The notes below the pieces were generated by a model, which saw only the letters and a list, made by a program, of their open reading frames with translations, did no database searches and had not been told where the DNA came from. 64,000 nt of DNA from Methanomassiliicoccaceae archaeon (GTDB taxonomy: Archaea > Thermoplasmatota > Thermoplasmata > Methanomassiliicoccales > Methanomethylophilaceae), in NCBI GenBank assembly GCA_034928305.1, contig JAYFOZ010000001.1, positions 237,255-301,254 of the forward strand, read 5' to 3'. The stretch's first letter is position 1, and each line of letters begins with the position of its first letter. A program made the position numbers and the translations under genes. Below, piece by piece: positions 1 through 8,957 of the stretch.

Positions 1-111
1 AGGGAGTCGAACGAGAATGTGGAAGCGGACTGGCTTTACGTCGCCCTAGCAGGAATAGTCATCCTGTCCGTGATGGAGATGTTCCTCTACCGTCGGAAAG
101 AAAAGTTCTGA
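1..111 (+). CDS. C-terminal end of a membrane-anchored protein (partial)
   Basis: The window opens inside an open frame that ends in TGA at 109-111. The 36 visible residues are an acidic stretch, one hydrophobic segment of about 18 residues (roughly residues 11-28) and a basic tail ending RRKEKF. This is the usual shape of a C-terminal membrane anchor with the basic tail in the cytoplasm, so the missing upstream part is probably outside the membrane. Nothing identifies the family. Confidence 0.6.
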   Translation, partial: RESNENVEADWLYVALAGIVILSVMEMFLYRRKEKF

Positions 112-186
112 AAGTTGAAAAACAATTTACTTCTTTTACATTTTTGAAGCAACATGTTTATTATTGTTTCCCTTATAGCGGAGCAT

Positions 187-1434
187 ATGATCCAATGTCC
201 CCGCGGAACGAGGGATTTCCTTCCAGATGAGATGGAGAGGCGCAGATATTACGAGGGGAACATGAGGTCCGTGGCCCTGAGGTTCGGATTCCGGGAGACG
301 CAGACACCGATATTCGAGGACGCCGAACTTTTCATCCTGAGAAGCGGTCCCAACGTGCTCAATGAACTTTATGCCTTCAAAGATAAGGGGGACAGGGAGC
401 TCGCTTTGCGCCCTGAGATGACCGCCCCTGCCATACGCATGTTCGTCAACAGCATGAGCAACGAGCCGAAGCCCATCAAGCTATTCTATTTCGGCCAGTG
501 CTTCAGATACGAAAGGCCGCAGAGCGGCAGATATCGCGAATTTTTCCAGTTCGGTGCAGAGCTGATCGGTTCGGCAACGCCCGAGACCGATGCGGAGGCG
601 ATAGCTCTCGCCGCCGCCATGATCGAGGCGCTGGGCCTCAGGGATTACAAGATCCGGATAGGTCACATAGGCGTACTGAGACAGAAGCTGGCGGATGCCG
701 GGGTCCCAAAGGAAAAGACTGCCGAAGTTCTACAGAAGCTCGATAAGAAACTTTACGACGAGGCGCGCCCGATGATGGAGGACCTCAACGTCGACCAAGA
801 CGCTATAAACGAGATATTCGAGCTTACAGAAACTGTCGGCGGAACCGATATCGTTGATAAAGTACCGGGCGAGGCCGGGGAATACCTGAGGTCCCTGATA
901 GCTATACTTTCGGCGATGGGGGTGAGAGGCCTCGAGATAGATCTGGGCGTCGTCCGCGGTCTCGATTATTACACGGGGATGGTCTTCGAGGCGGAAGCGC
1001 CTGCGCTGGGGGCGGAGAAGCAGATATGCGGAGGCGGCTCATACACCCTTTCAGAATTGTTCGGGGGGGAGAAGGTATTCTCCACAGGTTTCGCGATAGG
1101 ATTCGACAGGATACTCCTGGCCATGGAGAAGGAGGGAATACCATATGAACAGATGGGCATCGATGTCTATGTAGTTCCGGTGTCCGATGATGTGCGGATA
1201 AAGGCTACCGAGATAACGGCAATGCTCCGCAAAGCCGGAATCTCCTGCGACATGGACATCATGGGGCGCAAGATGGCTAAGGCCCTGAAGTACGCCTCGT
1301 CCGCAAGAGCGAAGTTTGCCGTCATTGTCGGTAAGGCCGAGCTCGAGGCGGACTCCGTGACCCTGAGAGATATGGAGTCGGGTGACCAGGATACGGTCTC
1401 TATCTCGGAGCTCGTAAGCGTAATTCAGGGATGA
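187..1434 (+). CDS. hisS: Histidyl-tRNA synthetase
   Basis: Charges tRNA-His with histidine in the cytoplasm. Class II synthetase signatures are visible: motif 2 with CFRYERP near residue 105, the histidine-specific RGLDYYTG near 257, and motif 3 GFAIGFDRIL near 301, followed by an anticodon-binding domain of about 90 residues. Length (415 aa) is normal. The frame opens at 154, but ATG 187 is preferred: it is preceded by GCGGAG and gives the usual N-terminus MIQCPRGTRDF. The 3' end overlaps the convergent rnhA gene by 10 bases. HisRS in a window with a his operon is coincidental; the two are 53 kb apart. Confidence 0.95.
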   Translation: MIQCPRGTRDFLPDEMERRRYYEGNMRSVALRFGFRETQTPIFEDAELFILRSGPNVLNELYAFKDKGDRELALRPEMTAPAIRMFVNSMSNEPKPIKLFYFGQCFRYERPQSGRYREFFQFGAELIGSATPETDAEAIALAAAMIEALGLRDYKIRIGHIGVLRQKLADAGVPKEKTAEVLQKLDKKLYDEARPMMEDLNVDQDAINEIFELTETVGGTDIVDKVPGEAGEYLRSLIAILSAMGVRGLEIDLGVVRGLDYYTGMVFEAEAPALGAEKQICGGGSYTLSELFGGEKVFSTGFAIGFDRILLAMEKEGIPYEQMGIDVYVVPVSDDVRIKATEITAMLRKAGISCDMDIMGRKMAKALKYASSARAKFAVIVGKAELEADSVTLRDMESGDQDTVSISELVSVIQG

Positions 1435-1829
1435 CTTCTGTCAAGCTCTGCGTTCACGAGCTCGTCCGCCCTCGGCATAAGCAGTTCGTACCTACGGACG
1501 TCCGTGAAGCGGACCTTAGGTATCATCGAGCTCAGGGCGGTCGCATCACGGTGAAGTTCGATAAGTTCAGGGGCCTTTACTCTGTATTCGCCCCTCATCT
1601 GTTTTATGACGAGCTGCGAATCCATAACGAACTCGGCCTCTTCGGCCTCCAGTTCGATAGCCTTCCTTATACCGGCGATCAGACCTCGGTACTCGGCATA
1701 GTTGTTCGTGCGAATGCCCAGATACTCGGATTCTTCATAAATCGTCTTTCCGTTCCGGGTCACCACGAGACCATAAGCGGAAGGCCCCGGATTCCCCCTG
1801 GATCCGCCATCTGAGAAAATCCTCAGCAT
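1425..1829 (-). CDS. rnhA: Ribonuclease HI
   Basis: Degrades the RNA strand of RNA-DNA hybrids. The protein (134 aa) begins with the RNase H fold signature [12 protein letters not shown], and the four catalytic acids can be placed at D7, E46, D70 and D122. It lacks the basic handle seen in some bacterial enzymes, as do most archaeal type 1 RNases H. It starts 7 bases inside the end of panD, so the two are probably cotranscribed, and it ends overlapping hisS. Many archaea rely on RNase HII instead, so a type 1 enzyme is an addition rather than a replacement. Confidence 0.92.
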   Translation of the reverse strand: MLRIFSDGGSRGNPGPSAYGLVVTRNGKTIYEESEYLGIRTNNYAEYRGLIAGIRKAIELEAEEAEFVMDSQLVIKQMRGEYRVKAPELIELHRDATALSSMIPKVRFTDVRRYELLMPRADELVNAELDRSHP

Positions 1830-2167
1830 TTTTCTACCACGGGAATGTTGGACCTGTCGACTTTCACGATCCTGGTTTCCACCAGATCGTCGGTCAGTTC
1901 GTACCCCATGATTATTATCAGGTCGCCTACGCTGCAGAGGCGGGCCGCGGCCCCGTTTATAGATATCTCTCCGGAGCCCTTCTCTCCATATATTGTGTAG
2001 GTTTCAAAGCGATTGCCGTTGTTAATGTCGGCTATAGTGACCTTCTCACCCGGCAGTATACCTGCCATATCGAGCAATTCGCCGTCTACAGTGATGCTTC
2101 CCTCATAGTCGAGGCGCGTCTCAGTGACCGTGGCACGGTGTATCTTGCTGCGTAACATCCAACGCAT
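1823..2167 (-). CDS. panD: Aspartate 1-decarboxylase, pyruvoyl type
   Basis: Converts aspartate to beta-alanine for pantothenate and coenzyme A. The protein (114 aa) matches the bacterial PanD pattern: an N-terminal beta chain ending at the self-cleavage site YEG-S (G23-S24, where S24 becomes the pyruvoyl group), then RFETYTIY with the proton-donor Tyr equivalent near residue 57, and NGAAA at 71-75. An internal Met at residue 4 would give a more standard N-terminus (start 2158). Archaea normally make beta-alanine with PLP-dependent decarboxylases, so this small pyruvoyl enzyme suggests acquisition from bacteria; that part is inference. Confidence 0.9.
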   Translation of the reverse strand: MRWMLRSKIHRATVTETRLDYEGSITVDGELLDMAGILPGEKVTIADINNGNRFETYTIYGEKGSGEISINGAAARLCSVGDLIIIMGYELTDDLVETRIVKVDRSNIPVVEKC

Positions 2168-2261
2168 GGGTGATAGTGTTCGTTACAGGTTAAAGAAACT
2201 TTCCCTCAAACGCCATATGTTTGAGACTTTGTTTTTTTTGACATATCGATTTCATATTTTG

Positions 2262-2323
2262 TAACATTATTATGATTAACATTTTTTATGTTATATAGTA
2301 ACAAGAATATTAAAAAATAACAT
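2262..2323. promoter_or_regulatory. TAACAT half-site cluster upstream of an ABC importer
   Basis: An AT-rich divergent promoter region. TAACAT occurs at 2262-2267, 2277-2282 and 2318-2323, and its complement ATGTTA at 2288-2293. Copies two and four form an inverted repeat TAACAT-T5-ATGTTA (2277-2293). The AT-rich element ATTAAAAAATA near 2309-2319 could be the TATA box of the importer. This layout fits a repressor operator controlling nutrient or metal uptake; the regulator is unknown. Confidence 0.4.
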
Positions 2324-2356
2324 AAACATTATATTATGATGAAACATGGAGGCCGC

Positions 2357-3430
2357 ATGCATAATAAAAAAATCATGATCGTTCTGGTCACATGTTCGAT
2401 GTTGCTTGCGGCATCCCTTATATCGCTTACCGATGAAAACACGGTTTCCGCGACTTCGCCGATAGATATCACGGACTCGGCAGGTCATAATATCGTATTG
2501 AGCGTGCCTGCCGAGCATGTGGTCACGATGGGTTTCGCATTCACTCTGACGGTTATGGAATTGGGAGGCACTGACAAGATCGTCGGCTATGACCAATACT
2601 CTACATACAGCTACACAGAGGACGAAAGGATGCAGGAACTCGACGGAACTGCCATGTTAGGGACCGGATACAATTCTAACAAAGAATCGCTATTGACGGG
2701 ACTGGCACAGTTGGTAGACAATGGAACGTTTATTAAGGCGACCGACGTCGTATTCATAAACAACTTCTCCTCGACGCTCGCTTCCGGAGCAATGTACGAC
2801 AATCTTGTGGCAGAGGGATACAACGTTATCTGCCTGGGAGCGAAAACCTATGATGGATCGATGGATGTCGTAAAGATCATATCGGACGCTATTGGTATGG
2901 ACTCTGCCGGCTCGGTCAAAAAAATGGAAGATACCAGACAGGCCGTTGTCGACAAGGTCTCAGCCGTCCCCGGGGAAGAAAGGCCGAGCGCCATATATGT
3001 ATCGGTCAATGGCGGGAACATCAGGATCTACAACAGCGGGCTGGCAGTATCTCTGATAGAAACATGCGGGGCGACCAACGCAGGCCTCAATGGAGAATCG
3101 GCATACTATGATTCCGATGCAAGCGCATTAATACAGGCGGACCCGGACGTGGTGTTCCTGGACGGCAATTATGATGGGACAGCGGCCGAGTTCAAAGAGG
3201 AGTTCCTTCTGCCTGCGAGCTACAACGTGGTGAAGCTCGACAAAGACTGGAACAATCCGTGTCCCAGCATGGCAGATGGCCTGGAATTCGTGTACATGGA
3301 GCTTTATGAGGCACCGCTTTACGATGATGACGGGCCCTTCATCTCAGAAAACGGTGCACTGATAGCAATTTCTGTTCTGGTACTGATAATAATAGTCGCA
3401 GTAGCAGTTGTACTGGTAAGGCGCCACTAA
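2357..3430 (+). CDS. ABC importer substrate-binding protein, FecB/BtuF family
   Basis: Extracytoplasmic receptor of a siderophore, haem or cobalamin importer. ATG 2357 is chosen over 2336 because GGAGG lies 4 bases upstream. The 357-residue protein has a signal peptide (hydrophobic residues about 5-22), a periplasmic-binding-protein type III body beginning ITDSAGHNIVLSVPAEHVV, and a C-terminal transmembrane helix ending VLVRRH, which replaces the lipid anchor used by bacteria. The permease and ATPase follow in the same direction. The substrate cannot be read from sequence; with extensive corrinoid salvage in this window, a corrinoid is possible, iron chelates equally so. Confidence 0.85.
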   Translation: MHNKKIMIVLVTCSMLLAASLISLTDENTVSATSPIDITDSAGHNIVLSVPAEHVVTMGFAFTLTVMELGGTDKIVGYDQYSTYSYTEDERMQELDGTAMLGTGYNSNKESLLTGLAQLVDNGTFIKATDVVFINNFSSTLASGAMYDNLVAEGYNVICLGAKTYDGSMDVVKIISDAIGMDSAGSVKKMEDTRQAVVDKVSAVPGEERPSAIYVSVNGGNIRIYNSGLAVSLIETCGATNAGLNGESAYYDSDASALIQADPDVVFLDGNYDGTAAEFKEEFLLPASYNVVKLDKDWNNPCPSMADGLEFVYMELYEAPLYDDDGPFISENGALIAISVLVLIIIVAVAVVLVRRH

Positions 3431-3471
3431 ACTTTATACCGAACCTACTGCACTTACAAGAACGTGGAAAT

Positions 3472-4488
3472 ATGGACAGGCGAAAGAAAATAGCGATCAT
3501 TCTGACAGCACTAGTGGTGATGTTCGCCATGCTCCTTTTCCTGGAGCTGAGGTGGGCCCAGCTCTGGCTCCTTTCCCCTCAGGAGGTCTGGGACTCTCTG
3601 ATAGGCAATAACAGGAACTATCGGATCATAGTGATCGATCTCAATCTGACGCGGGTATTGTTCGGGATGATAGTCGGAGCAGGTCTGGCGGTCGCCGGAG
3701 CGGTGATGCAGGCCCTGTTCAGGAACCCGATGGCCTCGCCATATACGTTGGGTCTTTCATCCGGAGCATCCTTGGGCGCCGCAATAGGCATCCTTTTCCC
3801 GCTTTCGTTCGTTCCGGTGGTGGCATCCGTCCCCATATTGGCTTTCTTATTCTGCCTGGGCACTATGTTCCTCGTATACTCTCTGGCCAAGGTAGGCAAC
3901 CAAACGCATATGGAGACTTTATTGTTGGCCGGAATCGCCGTGGCGGCACTGGCCCAGGCCGTCGTATCGTTGCTCACATACATCGCCGGCGAGAACATCT
4001 CGGAAATAGTTTTCTGGGGCATGGGCAGTCTGACGGTCAGTCTTCCCTGGGTAAAGATCCCCATTGTGCTTATTTTGAGCGCTGTCGGTATTTTTGCCAT
4101 GCTCTATTATGCGAAGGACCTCAATGCCATGATGCTCGGGGACGCTCATGCCATGGACCTCGGGATTGACGTAAAAAGGACTAGGCTGGCACTGTTGATA
4201 GCCTCTTCATTGGTTACTGCCGCGGCAGTATGTTTCGTCGGCACCATAGGATTTGTGGGGCTGGTTATACCGCATATACTCCGTATATTGCTGGGCCCTG
4301 ACAACCGTATGTTGCTGCCTATGTGCGTTCTTACCGGAGGGATATATCTGGTGGGTTGCGACTATATCGCACATCTGTTCGCCCAGTCCCTGGGAGTTCT
4401 GCCGATAGGGGTTGTGACGTCGCTGATAGGGGCGCCGTACTTCATATATCTTTTAAGGAGAAGGAAGAGGGAGGTAGGCTGGGTATGA
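3472..4488 (+). CDS. ABC importer permease, BtuC/FecCD family
   Basis: Integral membrane subunit of the type II importer, 338 aa, with about ten hydrophobic segments. Family landmarks are LTRVLFGMIVGAGLAVAGAVMQ near residues 58-80, NPMASPYTLGLSSGASLGA near 86-105, and GFVGLVIPHILRILLGPD in the C-terminal part that contacts the ATPase. It starts 41 bases after the binding protein, with a TATA-like ACTTTATACC between them, so it could also have its own promoter. Its stop codon overlaps the ATG of the ATPase gene (ATGA). Confidence 0.92.
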   Translation: MDRRKKIAIILTALVVMFAMLLFLELRWAQLWLLSPQEVWDSLIGNNRNYRIIVIDLNLTRVLFGMIVGAGLAVAGAVMQALFRNPMASPYTLGLSSGASLGAAIGILFPLSFVPVVASVPILAFLFCLGTMFLVYSLAKVGNQTHMETLLLAGIAVAALAQAVVSLLTYIAGENISEIVFWGMGSLTVSLPWVKIPIVLILSAVGIFAMLYYAKDLNAMMLGDAHAMDLGIDVKRTRLALLIASSLVTAAAVCFVGTIGFVGLVIPHILRILLGPDNRMLLPMCVLTGGIYLVGCDYIAHLFAQSLGVLPIGVVTSLIGAPYFIYLLRRRKREVGWV

Positions 4489-5276
4489 GCCTGGACATCC
4501 GTGACCTTTTTTATAATTACGATGGAAAGCCCGTACTGAAGGACGTGTCATTCCAAATCAAAGAGGGAGAGATCTTGGGCATCTTGGGGCCTAACGGCTG
4601 CGGTAAGACCACGTTGCTTGGGAATCTCAACCGCAACCTCAGTCCTAAAGGCGGATGCGTCATGCTCGACGGCAGAGACCTGGAAGAGCACAAGAAGAAG
4701 GACATAGCCAAGGATATCGCGGTGGTTCCACAGGACAGCCGCGTGGGCTTCTCCTTCACAGTAAAGGAGATCGTCTCTATGGGCAGGATGCCCTTCCAGG
4801 AGGCCTTCCAGGGCGATTCCTCGGAAGATCTGAGGATAATAGATGATGCAATGAAAAAGACCAACGTTCTCGAAATGGCGGACCGTTATGTCAACACGAT
4901 GAGCGGCGGGGAGAGGCAGAAGGTGATAATAGCCAGAGCAATGGCGCAGACGCCCAAGATACTCCTTATGGACGAGCCAACGCTGCATCTCGACATAAGC
5001 GCTCAGTTCGATATATTGGATCTCGTTTATTCATTATCGAGAAACGAGGACCTCACGGTCGTAATAGTCTCCCACGACCTGCCCATGGTCGCCCGCTACT
5101 GCGACAGGATCATGATGATCCATGACCATACGATACATGCGTTGGGGAAGACCGAGGATGTACTTACGCCGGAGAACATGCGCACGGTCTTCGGTGTCGA
5201 TGCGGAACTGTCCGTCGACTCCAAAACAGGTAAAAACACAATAATCATGCACGGTTCGACAACAAACGAATCCTAA
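4485..5276 (+). CDS. ABC importer ATPase, BtuD/FecE family
   Basis: Cytoplasmic ATPase that powers the FecB/FecC-type importer encoded just upstream. The frame is open from 4323, but ATG 4485 overlapping the permease stop gives the expected N-terminus MSLDIRDLFYNYDG and a normal length of 263 aa. Visible motifs: Walker A GPNGCGKTT near residue 37, Q-loop VVPQDSR, signature MSGGERQ near 137, Walker B ILLMDEPTLHLD near 161, and the switch histidine in VIVSHDLP. Confidence 0.93.
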   Translation: MSLDIRDLFYNYDGKPVLKDVSFQIKEGEILGILGPNGCGKTTLLGNLNRNLSPKGGCVMLDGRDLEEHKKKDIAKDIAVVPQDSRVGFSFTVKEIVSMGRMPFQEAFQGDSSEDLRIIDDAMKKTNVLEMADRYVNTMSGGERQKVIIARAMAQTPKILLMDEPTLHLDISAQFDILDLVYSLSRNEDLTVVIVSHDLPMVARYCDRIMMIHDHTIHALGKTEDVLTPENMRTVFGVDAELSVDSKTGKNTIIMHGSTTNES

Positions 5277-5301
5277 TGTTCCAGCGGAACAAACGAACAA
5301 A

Positions 5302-5377
5302 TGGCGCCCCGGTCGGAATTCGAATCCGAGTCGGAGCCTCGACAGGGCTCCATGATAGGCCACTACACTACCGGGGC
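5302..5377 (-). tRNA. tRNA-Asp (GTC), CCA encoded
   Basis: On the minus strand the acceptor strands GCCCCGG and CCGGGGC pair perfectly. The anticodon stem GAGCC/GGCTC closes the loop CTGTCGA with anticodon GTC, and the T arm TCGGA-TTCGAAT-TCCGA is canonical. The discriminator is G, as usual for Asp, and the 3' CCA is encoded (5302-5304). No intron. A TATA element, read on plus as TATATAA at 5402-5408, lies about 28 bp upstream of the 5' end. Confidence 0.96.
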
Positions 5378-5501
5378 GCATTTCCAGATAATATGAAACA
5401 CTATATAAGGTTATCAGCAATATCGGCCCCAGGACGTCCATGCTGGTAGTTTCATAAGGTTAAATAGAGACTTTGACGCATACATATTCAGGAGATCAAC
5501 T

Positions 5502-6359
5502 ATGCCGGAAGCCGTTGTGGCCGATTATATGGTGAGGGACGTCCTCACAATTACACCAGATATGACTGTCAGCCAGGTCAGGGAGAAGATCATCTCGTCC
5601 AGTTTTCACGGTTTCCCTATAGCCGAAAACGGGTACCTGCTCGGTTTCATAACCTCCAAGGAACTTTTGAGATACATATACACTCCGGACGCCAAGATGC
5701 GGGAGGTCATGAGGCGCGGCACGCTTTGTGCCGTCCCGTCCATGTCTATAGATGACGCCACCAGGATTCTTTTCAGGTATGGCCTCAGGAACCTGCCTGT
5801 AGTAGACGAGAACCGCAAGCTCGTGGGGATCATCTCCAACATCGACATCGTACGCTCGCAGATAGAGAAGTCCAGGCCCGGGAAGGTAATGACGGTCAAA
5901 AACTTCATGGAGCAACAAAACGGCCTTAGGATGCGCATCGTCAACAGAGATATCCCGATGGATCAGTTGCTGCCTACGCAGAAAGAGGTCTACATGGATG
6001 AGTTGATCGGTCGCCAGTATGAGATCAAGAGAGGACTGAACGAACCTATAATCGTAATAGCCAGGCGCAACGGGTATCTGGTGGTCGACGGACATCACAG
6101 GATAATGGCCGCTAAGAAGCTCGGCCTAAAAAGTTTCAAGGCCATCGTACTGGAGCCTAACAAGTTGGATGTGAAGCTCGGTCTCGAGAAGACCGCCGAG
6201 AGATGGAAACTGAAGACCCTGGACGATGTTAAGATAATCGAGGGTTCCAAGCACCCGCTCATGGAGGCGGCGACCATGCTTCTTCCGGATGAGGATGCGC
6301 TGTCGATCAACCGTAGGCTGATAGACAACAGCGATTCGGATTCGGATATGAAATTTTGA
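5502..6359 (+). CDS. CBS-pair protein fused to a ParB/SerK-like domain
   Basis: A 285-residue fusion. Residues about 5-120 are two CBS motifs (VADYMVRDVLTITPDMTV, then REVMRRGTLCAV and LRNLPVVDENRKLVGIIS), which usually bind adenine nucleotides and control an attached domain. Residues about 145-235 have a ParB/sulfiredoxin-type fold with the core VVDGHHRIMAAKKLG. That motif occurs both in ParB-like proteins and in archaeal free-serine kinases of the SerK type, so the activity may be enzymatic rather than chromosome partitioning. A promoter TTAAATAG near 5460 and an AGGAGAT ribosome site 5 bases before the ATG support the start. It stands alone. Confidence 0.75.
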   Translation: MPEAVVADYMVRDVLTITPDMTVSQVREKIISSSFHGFPIAENGYLLGFITSKELLRYIYTPDAKMREVMRRGTLCAVPSMSIDDATRILFRYGLRNLPVVDENRKLVGIISNIDIVRSQIEKSRPGKVMTVKNFMEQQNGLRMRIVNRDIPMDQLLPTQKEVYMDELIGRQYEIKRGLNEPIIVIARRNGYLVVDGHHRIMAAKKLGLKSFKAIVLEPNKLDVKLGLEKTAERWKLKTLDDVKIIEGSKHPLMEAATMLLPDEDALSINRRLIDNSDSDSDMKF

Positions 6360-6378
6360 AAAGAAAGTAAGAGGTTTA

Positions 6379-6392
6379 CCGGCCGTGGCCGG
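6379..6392. terminator. Hairpin between convergent CBS-fusion gene and ppsA
   Basis: CCGGCC-GT-GGCCGG lies between two convergent genes. On the minus strand it follows the ppsA stop immediately and is followed by a pyrimidine-rich run, so it may end ppsA transcription and could act in both directions. Confidence 0.5.
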
Positions 6393-6394
6393 GT

Positions 6395-8713
6395 TTAACT
6401 TTTGCGGGTGAGCTCGTGCAGCTGCCTGAGCATAATTTTCTGCTCCACGGAAGCAATGGCCCTCTTGGTCTTGACTACCGTGTCCGGGTTCAGAGAGATG
6501 GAATCTATCCCGCACTCTACCAGGAATTCAGCGAACTCCGGATAGACGGAGGGGCCTTGGCCGCATATACCTACGGTCTTTCCGTTCTTGTGGGCCACTT
6601 CGATCAGCTGTTTGATCGCCCTCTTTACGCCTTCGTTTCTCTCGTCGAAGTATCCCATCCTTCCGAGGACATCGGAATCGCGGTCTACGCCCAGTACGAG
6701 CTGGGTCAGGTCGTTCGACCCGATCGAGAACGAATCGCAGTATTGGCAGAACTCCTCGGCCATAAAGATGTTGACCGGAACTTCGGCCATCAGATACAGC
6801 TTCAGATTGATTCCTCTTTTGAGGCCGATCTCCCTCATCATCTCTGTTATGTCCTGGACCTCCTCTATGGTCCTTACGAACGGCAACATGATGTTCAGGT
6901 TTTTCAGCCCCATCTCGTCCCTGACCTTCTTTATGGCCCTCAGTTCGCAGATGAACGCGTCCCTGTAATCCGGGGATACATATCTGGAGCATCCGCGCCA
7001 GCCGATCATCGGGTTGTCTTCGTTCGGTTCGTAGTCCGCACCGCCGCGCATATCGCGGTACTCGTTCGTCTTGAAGTCGGATGTCCTAAGCACCACGGGG
7101 CGAGGGTAGAACGCCCTCGCAACCTTAGCTATTCCCTCCGCCAGTTTTTCAATCAGTTCGTCCGAGCGGCCGTCGGCTATGACGGACATCGGGTGTTCTC
7201 CTATGTAGTTGGTGAATAGGAACTCGCTTCTCATGAGGCCTACGCCGTCGCACGGCAATGCTGCCACCTCGTCGGCCTTTGTGGGCATGCTCATGTTCAC
7301 CATTATCTTGGTGCCGGTCACAGGTACATATTCGGCGGCCACAGACTGCGTGTCGGTGTGTTGTGCCGCCGTTTTCTTTCTGATCTCTCCTTTGTAGACC
7401 GTACCTGTCGTCCCATCCACGGTGACGATCATGCCGTCCCTGAGCACGGACGTCGCGTTGCCTGTTCCGACGATGCACGGTGTCCCCAGTTCCCTGGATA
7501 TTATGGCGGCGTGGCACGTCATTCCTCCTTCGTCTGTGACTATCGCCACGGCCCTGGACATCGCCGGGACCATATCGGGCATGGTCATGGTGGTGACCAG
7601 GACATCGCCGTCCTTTATCACGTCCAGGCTCATGCTGACATCATAGACTACAACGCGTCCCGTGGACAGTCCGGGGCTCGCGCCCATGCCCGTGGTGATG
7701 ATGCTCTCCTGCGATACGTCGTTGCCGGCGGACTCGTTGGTCTTGGAGTCGCCGACGGCGGTGATCGGTCTGGCCTGTACTATGAAAACTTTTCCGTCCT
7801 CTATGCACCATTCCATGTCCATAGGCTTTTGGTAGTGGATTTCTATCTGTCTTCCTATCTCGGCTATCTCGAGTATCCTGTCGTCAGGGATCTTCTGGGC
7901 GCTCTCCAGTTCGGGAGCGACGTCCTTTTTGACGGCCCCGCCGTTTTTCCCTCTGACGTACTTCCATTTCTGCGTAGACCTTCTGGTCTTTTCTTTGATG
8001 ATCTTCATCTCGGTTTTGTCGACGACGTATGTATCGGGGGTGACCTCTCCGCCGACGATAGCTTCCCCGAGACCGTAACCGGCCTCGACGATTATGTTGT
8101 TGGCCCCGCTGTTGGGGTCCACGGTGAACATTATGCCCGAGCATTCGGAGTTGACCATCTTCTGGACGACCACGGCGAGCTTGATCTCCTCGCTGGCGTA
8201 TCCGCGCTTCTGGCGGTATGAAATCGCCCTCGCGGTGAACAGCGAGGACCAGCATTTCCTGACCTTATCTAAAAGGTCCTCCTCCCCCATGACGTTGAGA
8301 TACGTCTCCTGCTGGCCGGCGAAACTGGCGTCCGGCAGGTCCTCGGCCGTAGCGCTCGACCGTACGGCGACGAATCCCTTCTTTCCCTTCGGGAACAGGA
8401 CGTTGTACTTGGACAGGATCTCCGACCTCAGGTCATCGGGGATCTCCCCCGTTTCGATCAGCTTTCTGATACGGTCGGACGCTTCGGCCAGATTCTGGTC
8501 CGAACTATCATCGATCGTCATCAGCTCTTTTTCGACAGCCTTCGTCAGAGTATTCTTGTTAAAGAAATAGTCATAAGCGTTAGTTGTCAGAACAAAAGCC
8601 CCCGGAACCGGGAAACCGGCAAAGGTCAGTTCTCCAAGGTTTGCTCCTTTACCACCTACCAGCGGAATGTCCTCGACACGCAGCTCATTGACATCTACAA
8701 TTCTATTTTCCAT
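6395..8713 (-). CDS. ppsA: Phosphoenolpyruvate synthase
   Basis: Makes PEP from pyruvate and ATP (AMP and phosphate released), the entry to gluconeogenesis. The 772-residue protein has the N-terminal ATP-grasp region beginning VGGKGANLGELTFAGFPVP, the mobile phosphohistidine domain GGMTCHAAIISRELG with the swivelling His at 401, and a C-terminal PEP/pyruvate barrel ending in CGQGPSVYPEF with the catalytic Cys at 717. Length matches bacterial PpsA (about 790). It is transcribed divergently from porCDAB across 278 bases, so pyruvate made by Por can pass directly to PEP. Confidence 0.95.
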   Translation of the reverse strand: MENRIVDVNELRVEDIPLVGGKGANLGELTFAGFPVPGAFVLTTNAYDYFFNKNTLTKAVEKELMTIDDSSDQNLAEASDRIRKLIETGEIPDDLRSEILSKYNVLFPKGKKGFVAVRSSATAEDLPDASFAGQQETYLNVMGEEDLLDKVRKCWSSLFTARAISYRQKRGYASEEIKLAVVVQKMVNSECSGIMFTVDPNSGANNIIVEAGYGLGEAIVGGEVTPDTYVVDKTEMKIIKEKTRRSTQKWKYVRGKNGGAVKKDVAPELESAQKIPDDRILEIAEIGRQIEIHYQKPMDMEWCIEDGKVFIVQARPITAVGDSKTNESAGNDVSQESIITTGMGASPGLSTGRVVVYDVSMSLDVIKDGDVLVTTMTMPDMVPAMSRAVAIVTDEGGMTCHAAIISRELGTPCIVGTGNATSVLRDGMIVTVDGTTGTVYKGEIRKKTAAQHTDTQSVAAEYVPVTGTKIMVNMSMPTKADEVAALPCDGVGLMRSEFLFTNYIGEHPMSVIADGRSDELIEKLAEGIAKVARAFYPRPVVLRTSDFKTNEYRDMRGGADYEPNEDNPMIGWRGCSRYVSPDYRDAFICELRAIKKVRDEMGLKNLNIMLPFVRTIEEVQDITEMMREIGLKRGINLKLYLMAEVPVNIFMAEEFCQYCDSFSIGSNDLTQLVLGVDRDSDVLGRMGYFDERNEGVKRAIKQLIEVAHKNGKTVGICGQGPSVYPEFAEFLVECGIDSISLNPDTVVKTKRAIASVEQKIMLRQLHELTRKS

Positions 8714-8740
8714 CTATGTCCCCCGTAGGAAAGAATTTGG

Positions 8741-8755
8741 GTGCACCAGATGCAC
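8741..8755. promoter_or_regulatory. Inverted repeat at the ppsA transcription start
   Basis: GTGCA-CCAGA-TGCAC is a perfect 5-bp inverted repeat. Read on the minus strand it lies about 25-35 bases downstream of the TATA-like AATATTAAAAAG near 8780, that is, at or just after the expected ppsA start of transcription. That is a typical repressor position in archaea. A second palindrome, TTCGTACGAA (8919-8928), lies further into the same divergent region. Confidence 0.35.
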
Positions 8756-8957
8756 TGTTCGGAATAAGGCCTTCTTTTTAATATTGTTTGCCCTAACTAA
8801 CAACAATTCTGGTAAGTCTGCTACACATTTGGATAGTTTATAACTATGTTCGATATTCGTATATATTACTACAGTTTTCGTAGAAATAAGGCGGAAAACT
8901 AAGAATTTCGCCATAAAATTCGTACGAAAGTGGAATTTCATCATAGTTCAAAGCGGA

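Noticed and set aside
7358-8221. 287-codon open frame on plus inside ppsA
   Set aside because: Antisense of ppsA; composition (Asp, His, Gly, Tyr rich) is that of a shadow frame.
8714-8944. 76-codon open frame on minus before ppsA
   Set aside because: It occupies the AT-rich divergent promoter region and includes the likely ppsA TATA box and leader.
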